Source: an uncultured Faecalibacterium sp.
GTDB lineage: Bacteria; Bacillota; Clostridia; Oscillospirales; Ruminococcaceae
Length of the DNA: 10,491 bases
Assembly: GCA_934540955.1 (NCBI GenBank)
Contig: CAKTCY010000066.1
Coordinates: 1 to 10,491 of the forward strand
Direction of reading: 5' to 3'
Shown here: in pieces, positions 5,391-10,491 of the stretch
How positions within the stretch are numbered: the first letter of the stretch is position 1
Layout of the letters: the number at the start of each line of letters is the position of its first letter
Notes under the pieces: model-generated
What the model was told of the DNA's origin: nothing
What the model saw: only the letters and a program-made list of their open reading frames with translations
Databases searched by the model: none
Made by a program: the position numbers and the translations under genes

Positions 5391-6419
5391 ATGCAGCAGA
5401 AACTTATCACCTTTGCCGTGCCCTGCTACAATTCGGCAGCCTATATGCGTCACTGCATCGAAACGCTGCTGAGCGCAGGCGAGCAGGCCGAGATCATTCT
5501 GGTGGACGACGGCTCCGTCAAGGATGACACCCCCGCCATCTGCGACGAATACGCCGCAAAGTACCCCACCATCGTCAAGGCCATCCATCAGGAGAACGGC
5601 GGCCACGGCGAGGGCGTCAATCAGGGCATCCGCAACGCCACCGGCCTGTACTACAAGGTAGTGGACAGCGACGACTGGCTGGACACCGACGCCCTGAAAA
5701 AGGTGCTGGAGCGCCTGACCACGCTGGTTGCCCGCGGCACCGCGCCGGATCTGATGATCTGCAACTATGTGTACGAGCACGTGGAGGACGGCACCAGCCA
5801 TACCGTGCGCTACACCAACGTGTTCCCGCAGAACCGCCTGTTCGACTGGGTGCACGTCCGGCACTTCCGCCCGGATCAGAACCTGCTGATGCACTCGGTC
5901 ATGTACCGCACCGAGGTGCTGCGCCAGTGCGGCATGGTGCTGCCCAAGCATACCTTCTATGTGGACAACATCTTTGTGTACCAGCCCCTGCCCTACGTCA
6001 AGAGTATGTACTATATGGATCTGGATCTGTACCGCTACTTCATCGGCCGCGCAGACCAGAGCGTGAACGAGAGCGTGATGATCGGCCGTGTGGACCAGCA
6101 GCTGCGGGTCACCAAGCACATGATCGACTGTCAGGATCTGGACGCGCTGAAAGACCAGAAGCGTCTGCGCGCCTACATGGTGCACTACCTGTCGGTCATG
6201 ATGGCAGTCAGCGACATCTTCCTGCTGCTGGACGGCAGCGCCGAGGCGCACGCCAAAAAGGCAGAGCTGTGGCAGTACCTCAAGGATCACGTTACCCCCG
6301 GCGTCTACCGCGCCGTGCGCGTGAACCTTGGCGGCCTGACCGACCTGCACTTCCCCGGCGGCGATAAGGTAGTCGTAGCCACCTACCGCCAGCTGCGCAA
6401 GATCTTCAAGTTCAACTAA
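5391..6419 (+). CDS. Family 2 glycosyltransferase (GT-A fold), cytoplasmic
   Basis: This is a sugar transferase using a nucleotide-sugar donor; the acceptor is unknown. In the 342-residue protein the N-terminus FAVPCYNSAAYMRHCIETLL is the standard GT2 beginning. VDDGS (38-42) and the metal/nucleotide-binding DSDDW (92-96) follow with normal spacing. The ENGGHGEGVNQGI segment (68-80) is also family-typical. YVDNIF (190-195) sits where GT2 enzymes carry the catalytic acidic residue (often EDxxF), here Asp192. There is no signal peptide or membrane segment, so it acts in the cytosol or at the inner membrane face. The ATG at 5391 has AAGGAG 10 bases upstream; the same frame is open far upstream only because it runs antisense to recQ. 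It stands alone with its own promoter and terminator, so there is no polysaccharide cluster to name the product. Confidence 0.9.
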   Translation: MQQKLITFAVPCYNSAAYMRHCIETLLSAGEQAEIILVDDGSVKDDTPAICDEYAAKYPTIVKAIHQENGGHGEGVNQGIRNATGLYYKVVDSDDWLDTDALKKVLERLTTLVARGTAPDLMICNYVYEHVEDGTSHTVRYTNVFPQNRLFDWVHVRHFRPDQNLLMHSVMYRTEVLRQCGMVLPKHTFYVDNIFVYQPLPYVKSMYYMDLDLYRYFIGRADQSVNESVMIGRVDQQLRVTKHMIDCQDLDALKDQKRLRAYMVHYLSVMMAVSDIFLLLDGSAEAHAKKAELWQYLKDHVTPGVYRAVRVNLGGLTDLHFPGGDKVVVATYRQLRKIFKFN

Positions 6420-6437
6420 GGGCATATTTTAAATTTC

Positions 6438-6478
6438 GGGATAGCGGAACGCCTGCGGGTGTTCCGCTATCCCTTTTT
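6438..6478 (+). terminator. Terminator of the glycosyltransferase gene
   Basis: A 16-bp stem (6438-6453 with 6458-6473, one G-T pair) with loop TGCG is followed by five T (6474-6478). It lies 19 bases after the stop codon and shares its GCCTGCGGG apex with two other terminators in the window. Confidence 0.9.
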
Positions 6479-6520
6479 CTGTCTTTTCGTCTCAAAATCT
6501 GTACGAAACGCGCAGGATGG

Positions 6521-6549
6521 TTGCTTTTCTCCGGCAGTTCCGATATACT
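6521..6549 (+). promoter_or_regulatory. Antiporter promoter
   Basis: A -35 TTGCTT (6521-6526) and a -10 TATACT (6544-6549) lie at the ideal 17 bp spacing, just downstream of the glycosyltransferase terminator. The predicted leader to the antiporter ATG is about 112 bases, unusually long for this window. Confidence 0.6.
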
Positions 6550-6626
6550 AGATACGTTTTCCCATTTTTGACCCTGCAATGGATTTCACACAGGAGTTCG
6601 ATACTTTTTTGACAAGGAGGAACCGA

Positions 6627-6683
6627 GTGCTGCGGCCCTTGGCTGCGCACCCAATACAAACCACATTATGGAACAAATGTTGA
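6627..6683 (+). CDS. Possible 18-codon leader ORF overlapping the antiporter start
   Basis: The only strong Shine-Dalgarno of this unit, AAGGAGG (6615-6621 region), is 47 bases from the antiporter ATG but 6 bases from a GTG at 6627. From that GTG an 18-codon frame (VLRPLAAHPIQTTLWNKC) runs into a TGA at 6681-6683. It overlaps the first 16 bases of the antiporter gene in another frame. The arrangement suggests translational coupling, with ribosomes that end at 6683 restarting at 6668. The GTG also lies in a hairpin (6627-6650). The peptide resembles nothing I know, and it may be regulatory only or not translated at all. Confidence 0.35.
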   Translation: MLRPLAAHPIQTTLWNKC

Positions 6684-7963
6684 TCTGTCTGTCCCTTGCC
6701 CTGATCGCCGGCCTGCTCATGTCACGCGCTGCCAAGGCCGTGCGTCTGCCCGCCGTCACCGCTTACCTGCTTACCGGTCTGCTGCTGGGGCCCTTCTTTC
6801 TGGGCCGGCTGGGGCTGAGCCGTTTCGGCTTCGGCTTTGGCAGCCTTACCGCCGTGGAGGGCTACGGCATCCTCACACAGGTGGCGCTGGGCTTCATCGC
6901 CTTTGTCATCGGCAACGAGTTCCGTCTCAGCGCTCTGAAGCACATGGGCCGCCGCGCCGTGACCGTGGGCATCGCGCAGGCGGTGATCACCACCGCGCTG
7001 GTAGATATCGCCCTTGTTGCCCTGCACTTTGCCCGCCCGGACGTCATCTCGCTGGCCTCTGCCATCACGCTGGGCTCCATCGCCGCCGCCACCGCACCCG
7101 CTGCTACCCTGATGGTGGTCAAGCAGTACAAGGCCGACGGCCCGCTGACCAAGCTGTTGCTGATGGTAGTCGCCATTGACGATGCCGTGGGTCTGGTGCT
7201 GTTCTCGGCCTCCTACGGCGTGGCAAACGCGCTGGAGCAGGGCCGTATCGACCCCATGAGCGTAGTGCTGGAGCCGCTGCTGGAGATCGCACTCTCGCTG
7301 GCGCTGGGCGCTGCCGCCGGTTACCTGCTGAACCTACTGGAGGTCTACTTCCACTCCCGCTCCAAGCGCATGAGCCTGTCGGTGGCCTTTGTGCTGCTGA
7401 CCGTGGGTCTGTCCATGACCGAATTCGAGATCAACGGCACCCGCTGCGGCTTCTCGCTGCTGCTGGTGTGCATGATGACCGGCACCGTGTTCTGCAACGT
7501 CTGCCCCACCTCGGACGAACTGATGGACCGTCTGGACCGCTGGGTGTCCCCCATCAACATCCTGTTCTTCGTGCTGTCCGGCGCAGAGCTGGATCTGACC
7601 ATCCTCACCAACCCCATGGTGCTGCTCATCGGCGTGGTGTACATCGTGTCGCGCTCTGCCGGTAAGATCAGCGGCTCCTACCTGAGCTGCCGCGCCACCA
7701 GCTGCAGCCCCGCCATCCAGAAGTATCTGGGCATCACCCTGCTGCCGCAGGCCGGCGTGGCGCTGGGCATGGCTGCCACCGCCGCCGAGCTGTCGGACGG
7801 CCACATGGTGCGCAACGTGGTGTTGTTCTCGGTGCTGGTGTACGAGCTGGTAGGCCCCACCCTGACCAAGCTCTCGCTGACCGCCGCCGGAGAGATCCGT
7901 CCCGAGGGACGCACCAGCGCCCGCGTGGAGAACCAGCCCGAAGCCCCTGTGGAGCTGAGCTGA
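6668..7963 (+). CDS. CPA2-family cation/proton antiporter, membrane domain only
   Basis: This is an integral membrane exchanger of Na+ or K+ for H+, used in pH and ion homeostasis. The 431 residues are largely hydrophobic with repeated membrane helices. Family signs are the start LIAGLLMSRAAKAVRLPAVTAYLLTGLLLGP (split over 12-42), the FIAFVIGNEF segment (77-85), the paired acidic AIDDAVG (169-175, Asp171/Asp172) that carries the ion-binding aspartate, and FVLSGAELDL (301-310). The tail after about 405 is short and polar, so there is no TrkA-N/RCK gating domain as in KefB/KefC. The ATG at 6668 (or at 6677) has no ribosome site of its own; the nearest one serves the overlapping leader ORF. The substrate ion cannot be read from the sequence. 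It is a single gene between two terminators. Confidence 0.9.
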   Translation: MEQMLICLSLALIAGLLMSRAAKAVRLPAVTAYLLTGLLLGPFFLGRLGLSRFGFGFGSLTAVEGYGILTQVALGFIAFVIGNEFRLSALKHMGRRAVTVGIAQAVITTALVDIALVALHFARPDVISLASAITLGSIAAATAPAATLMVVKQYKADGPLTKLLLMVVAIDDAVGLVLFSASYGVANALEQGRIDPMSVVLEPLLEIALSLALGAAAGYLLNLLEVYFHSRSKRMSLSVAFVLLTVGLSMTEFEINGTRCGFSLLLVCMMTGTVFCNVCPTSDELMDRLDRWVSPINILFFVLSGAELDLTILTNPMVLLIGVVYIVSRSAGKISGSYLSCRATSCSPAIQKYLGITLLPQAGVALGMAATAAELSDGHMVRNVVLFSVLVYELVGPTLTKLSLTAAGEIRPEGRTSARVENQPEAPVELS

Positions 7964-7992
7964 GACGGTGAGAAAGAATTATTTGTAATTTG

Positions 7993-8033
7993 GGGGTCCT
8001 GAAAAGCCTGCGGGCTTTTCAGGATCCCTTTTT
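7993..8033 (+). terminator. Terminator of the antiporter gene
   Basis: A 16-bp stem (7993-8008 with 8013-8028, one G-T pair) with loop TGCG is followed by five T (8029-8033). It belongs to the same GCCTGCGGG-apex family as the one after the glycosyltransferase. Confidence 0.9.
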
Positions 8034-8100
8034 CCACGGAGAAAATCTTCCCCACCTTTACGCGCAAAAGGTTGTTTTTTGTCGAATTAGCACGCAATCA

Positions 8101-8129
8101 TTGACGAAAGCTGTTATTTTTTGTATACT
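8101..8129 (+). promoter_or_regulatory. Promoter of the abrB-hydrolase unit
   Basis: A -35 TTGACG (8101-8106) and a -10 TATACT (8124-8129) at 17 bp spacing form one of the best promoters in the window. T-rich DNA (8071-8081 and 8114-8122) surrounds it. AbrB-type proteins prefer AT-rich, flexible sites, so autoregulation here is plausible but unproven. Confidence 0.7.
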
Positions 8130-8140
8130 AAGCTTATCAG

Positions 8141-8170
8141 CGCTGGCACAATTTTCCTGTTGTGTCAGTG
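8141..8170 (+). promoter_or_regulatory. Inverted repeat in the abrB leader
   Basis: CTGGCACAA (8143-8151) pairs with TTGTGTCAG (8160-8168) over 9 bp with one G-T pair, and two more pairs can form outside. The loop is 8 bases. It begins about 5 bases after the expected transcription start and ends 20 bases before the Shine-Dalgarno AAGGAG (8191-8196). It could be a DNA operator or an mRNA hairpin at the 5' end. Confidence 0.5.
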
Positions 8171-8207
8171 GTTGCTAAAAAGGAATAGTGAAGGAGCATG
8201 ACACATT

Positions 8208-8459
8208 ATGAAAAGCACTGGCATTGTTCGCGGCATTGATTCGCTGGGACGGATCGTTCTGCCGAAGGAGCTGCGCACCAGTATGCACCTCGACACCGAC
8301 ACCAAATTGGAGATCTTTGTGGATGGGGACGCCATCGTCCTGAAAAAGCACCGCCCCGTCGGCAGCTGCGATTTCTGCGGCGAGGTAGACGAGCAGGCCA
8401 TCCAGTTCGGCGGCTACTGCATCTGCAGCGCCTGCCGCCGCAAGCTCAGCGCACTGTAA
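8208..8459 (+). CDS. AbrB/SpoVT-type transition-state regulator with C-terminal cysteine cluster
   Basis: This is a DNA-binding regulator of the swapped-hairpin (AbrB) fold. In the 83-residue protein, the first 50 residues, starting MKSTGIVRGIDSLGRIVLPKELR, are close to Bacillus subtilis AbrB as I remember it, including the LGRIVLP signature. The C-terminal third differs. It has C54-x2-C57 and C73-x2-C76 (with C71 nearby), which looks like a small zinc-ribbon-like knuckle in place of the Bacillus multimerisation domain. The start has AAGGAG 11 bases upstream. The hydrolase gene follows after 21 bases, so the two are co-transcribed. In clostridia such proteins control growth-phase genes; the targets here are unknown. 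Confidence 0.92.
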   Translation: MKSTGIVRGIDSLGRIVLPKELRTSMHLDTDTKLEIFVDGDAIVLKKHRPVGSCDFCGEVDEQAIQFGGYCICSACRRKLSAL

Positions 8460-8480
8460 CGCAGAAAGGGGGCTCTTTCC

Positions 8481-9416
8481 ATGAGCCGGTTCATCGACTT
8501 TACCCTTGCCTCCACCGTGCCGGGGCGCACCCTGCACGGTTTTCGCTGCGTCCCGGAGGGGCAGGTTCGGGCAGTGCTGCAGCTGTCCCACGGCATGGTG
8601 GAGTTCATCGACCGCTACCGCCCCTTGGCAGAGTATCTGGCCGACCGGGGCATTCTGGTCACCGGCCACGACCATCTGGGGCACGGTGCCTCTATCCGCA
8701 CCAAGGAGGACTACGGCTACTTTGCCGAGCCGGACGGCAACCGCGCCGTACTGGCCGACCTGCACGCCGTGACCGTGCTGACCAAGGAGCTGTACCCGAA
8801 CCTGCCCTACTTCTTGCTGGGGCACAGCATGGGCTCTTTCTACGCCCGGCAGTATCTGTGCGAGTATGGCCGGGAGCTGGACGGTGCTATCATCATGGGC
8901 ACCGGCTTTCAGCCCAAGGCACTGGTCAAGGTGGCCAAGACCCTTTGCCGGGTGCTGGCAATCTTTCACGGCTGGCACTACCGCAGCAGCCTTGTGGCAA
9001 ACCTTTCCTTTATGGGCTACAACAAGGGGCTGGAGGGCCGCACCACCCACGACTGGCTCAACCGCGACCAGGCCGAGGTGGACAAGTATCTGGCTGAGGA
9101 GCGCTGCACCTTTACCTTTACGCTGAACGCCTATTACAGTATGTTCAGCGGTATTCTGCGTCTGCACGACCCGGCTTTTCTGGCACGGATGCCCAAGGAC
9201 CTGCCGCTGCTCTTCCTCTCCGGCGATGCCGACCCGGTGGGCGAGCAGGGCAAGGGCGTGCGCCGCGCCATCCAGAGCCTGAAGGACGCCGGTATGCAGA
9301 GCATTGAAAGCATCTTCTACCCCAGTGCCCGCCACGAGCTGCTGCTGGAGACCAACAAGCTGGAGGTTTTCGCGGACATCGCCGCTTGGCTGGACAAACA
9401 GCTGACAACGCATTAA
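8481..9416 (+). CDS. Alpha/beta hydrolase, monoacylglycerol lipase / S33-like (Hydrolase_4)
   Basis: This is a soluble serine hydrolase, probably an esterase or lysophospholipase acting on lipid-like esters; the true substrate is unknown. In the 311-residue protein, the oxyanion motif SHGMVE (36-41) and the HDHLGHGAS loop (63-71) precede the nucleophile elbow GHSMGS (114-119, Ser116). The acid is most likely Asp251 in SGDADPVGEQG, and the base is His285 in SARHELLLE. This order and spacing are those of the monoglyceride-lipase branch, with a cap of about 100 residues between strands (roughly 145-235). It has no signal peptide, so it is cytoplasmic. AAAGGGGG lies about 10 bases upstream of the ATG. 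It follows the AbrB-type gene closely and is probably in its operon. The triad is intact. Confidence 0.9.
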   Translation: MSRFIDFTLASTVPGRTLHGFRCVPEGQVRAVLQLSHGMVEFIDRYRPLAEYLADRGILVTGHDHLGHGASIRTKEDYGYFAEPDGNRAVLADLHAVTVLTKELYPNLPYFLLGHSMGSFYARQYLCEYGRELDGAIIMGTGFQPKALVKVAKTLCRVLAIFHGWHYRSSLVANLSFMGYNKGLEGRTTHDWLNRDQAEVDKYLAEERCTFTFTLNAYYSMFSGILRLHDPAFLARMPKDLPLLFLSGDADPVGEQGKGVRRAIQSLKDAGMQSIESIFYPSARHELLLETNKLEVFADIAAWLDKQLTTH

Positions 9417-9422
9417 AACCAT

Positions 9423-9459
9423 CAAAGGGCTGCTGCACAAAACGTGCCGCAGCCCTTTG
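9423..9459. terminator. Symmetric hairpin between convergent hydrolase and kinase genes
   Basis: An 11-bp perfect stem (9423-9433 with 9449-9459) continues past one mismatch into GCAC/GTGC with a five-base loop. It starts 6 bases after the hydrolase stop. There is no T run on the plus strand. On the minus strand TTTT follows after four bases, so it may be a weak terminator for the leftward kinase gene or a 3'-end stabiliser for the hydrolase mRNA. Confidence 0.5.
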
Positions 9460-9483
9460 GCATGGAATAAGTATTTTGATTGG

Positions 9484-9522
9484 GGGTTCCAAAACGCCTG
9501 CGGGTGTTCCAGAGCCCTTTTT
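9484..9522 (+). terminator. Terminator of the abrB-hydrolase unit
   Basis: This imperfect hairpin has six pairs next to loop TGCG, three mismatches, then six more pairs (9484-9498 with 9503-9517), followed by five T (9518-9522). Its GCCTGCGGGTGTTCC apex is identical to that of the glycosyltransferase terminator, but the outer stem has diverged. Confidence 0.75.
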
Positions 9523-9580
9523 CACAGTTTTGGGAAACGTGCGCGCCGCAAAATATGCTCCATTCCGTCCATTTTCGTCA

Positions 9581-10491
9581 TCATTCTACATTCCGTTTAT
9601 ACCGCAGCGGGGTCTGCACCTCGGCGCGGATCTTACCAAGATAGGTGCGGGTCTGCTCTGCGCCCTGCAAAATAGACTTCACCTGTGCCCGCTGCTCCTC
9701 AGTCAGACCGTCATCCTCTGCCAGCAGCTCCGCGTTGCCCTCGATGATGGTCAGCGGCGTTTTCAGCTTGTGGGACAGCTGAATGATCTGCTCCCGCTGC
9801 CGCTGCTCCATGGCCCACTGCTTCTGCAGGCTGCCGGTCAGTGCATCACCCATGGTTTGCAGCGCCTGCAAAGCGCTCTCGTACTCCCGCACCTTCGCAC
9901 CGGAAAACACTGCACTGTCCAGATCCTTCTGCGCCACTGCCTGCGCGGCGGCGGTCAGCTTTTCGGTCTCCCGGGTCAGGAAGCGCCCGGTTCTGTGGGT
10001 GCTCCACACCACCGCGCCTACCAACAGCAGAATGCCCAGAATGCAGTGCACGGTCTGCATATCCGGCAGCACGCCCCGCAGCGCAGGGTCGGCATAGGGC
10101 ACGGCATAGTCAAATTGCAGCAGACAAACCGTTCCGTCCTGCAATTTTGACGTCATATAATACTGCGTGTAGCCAAAATGCCAGCGGGTTTTCCCCCGCC
10201 AGTTCTCCATTGCCCGCTGCAAGTGCCCGGCATCCATGTTGGTGGCCAGCACCTCGCTGCTGTCCGGCGCGGCAAACAGGGCGTACCGGCACAGGGAGTC
10301 CAGCTGGTTCTCATCAAAGGTTGCGGCGGTCATGCCCGGCAAAACGTCCTGCGCGGCCTTCTGACAGGCCTGTGCAGCTTGATTCGCGGGAAGAAACAGC
10401 CCGTCGTTCTGGACCCACAGCAGCAGCCCCAGCAGCCACCCCACCGCGACCAGCAGGCAGGCCAGCGCCGTGCGCACCAGATATTGCAGCA
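9581..10491 (-). CDS. Sensor histidine kinase lacking the ATPase domain; 5' end probably outside the window
   Basis: This is a two-component sensor. From a GTG at 10477 it has 298 residues, but the frame stays open to the window edge with no ribosome site seen, so the true start is probably further right. The visible order is a first membrane helix (about 3-22), an extracytoplasmic part (about 25-140), a second helix (about 143-159), a HAMP-like linker, a coiled stretch, and the H-box QLSHKLKTPLTIIEGNAELL with phosphoacceptor His236. The second DHp helix ends near 288, and the protein stops at 298 (TGA at 9581-9583). No N, G1 or G2 box of a HATPase_c domain follows in any frame; the next 160 bases are hairpins and the convergent hydrolase. 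It is either a decayed kinase or a phosphotransfer-only protein. Confidence 0.8.
   Translation of the reverse strand, partial: LQYLVRTALACLLVAVGWLLGLLLWVQNDGLFLPANQAAQACQKAAQDVLPGMTAATFDENQLDSLCRYALFAAPDSSEVLATNMDAGHLQRAMENWRGKTRWHFGYTQYYMTSKLQDGTVCLLQFDYAVPYADPALRGVLPDMQTVHCILGILLLVGAVVWSTHRTGRFLTRETEKLTAAAQAVAQKDLDSAVFSGAKVREYESALQALQTMGDALTGSLQKQWAMEQRQREQIIQLSHKLKTPLTIIEGNAELLAEDDGLTEEQRAQVKSILQGAEQTRTYLGKIRAEVQTPLRYKRNVE

Noticed and set aside
5238..6425. A 395-codon minus-strand frame opposite the glycosyltransferase
   Set aside because: Shadow of the real gene; the His/Val/Ala-rich product has no motif or start signals.
6608..6613. A perfect TTGACA just before the antiporter leader
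   Set aside because: No -10 element lies 16-18 bp downstream. The overlap with the Shine-Dalgarno region suggests coincidence.
8175..9440. A 421-codon minus-strand frame opposite abrB and the hydrolase
   Set aside because: It overlaps two well-recognised genes with intact motifs and has no supporting start signal.
1..10491. CRISPR arrays, transposases, phage genes or toxin-antitoxin pairs
   Set aside because: I looked for regular direct repeats and typical protein motifs on both strands and saw none.

Overview
The window looks like chromosomal DNA of a GC-rich, obligately anaerobic gut clostridium. Faecalibacterium or a close Oscillospiraceae/Ruminococcaceae relative is my best guess. The reasons are an oxygen-sensitive class III ribonucleotide reductase with its activase, high-GC coding sequence with AT-rich promoters, Shine-Dalgarno sites of AAGGAG type, an AbrB-type regulator, and a palindromic intergenic element with CCCTCTCAG ends of a kind I remember from such genomes. 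The genus call is inference from memory, not a database result.

Layout. 1-524 is an AT-rich control region. A strong leftward promoter with phased A-tracts (81-139) fires out of the window, possibly into an rRNA operon. Several inverted repeats follow, and then the rightward nrdD promoter with two NrdR-box-like sites 32 bp apart. nrdD (525-2696) and nrdG (2786-3343) form the anaerobic dNTP-synthesis pair, split by a 16-bp perfect hairpin with a short T run. A 124-bp composite inverted element (3358-3481) lies between nrdG and the convergent gene recQ (3564-5141, minus), a RecQ helicase that lacks the winged-helix region. Divergent from recQ is a family 2 glycosyltransferase (5391-6419). Next come a CPA2-type cation/proton antiporter (6668-7963) whose only good ribosome site serves a small overlapping leader ORF, a two-gene unit of an AbrB/SpoVT regulator with a cysteine pair tail (8208-8459) and an alpha/beta hydrolase (8481-9416), and on the minus strand a sensor histidine kinase (9581 to the right edge) that stops right after the H-box helices, without an ATPase domain.

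The genes are mostly single transcription units, each with a recognisable promoter and terminator. Only nrdD-nrdG and abrB-hydrolase look like operons. Three terminators, after the glycosyltransferase, antiporter and hydrolase, share the same loop and a similar layout. I see no CRISPR array, transposase, phage gene, toxin-antitoxin pair or defence system. Nothing here is convincingly a new multi-gene system. The most useful observations are regulatory (NrdR boxes, nrdD leader hairpin, nrdD-nrdG attenuator, antiporter leader ORF) and two domain-loss cases (RecQ, histidine kinase).
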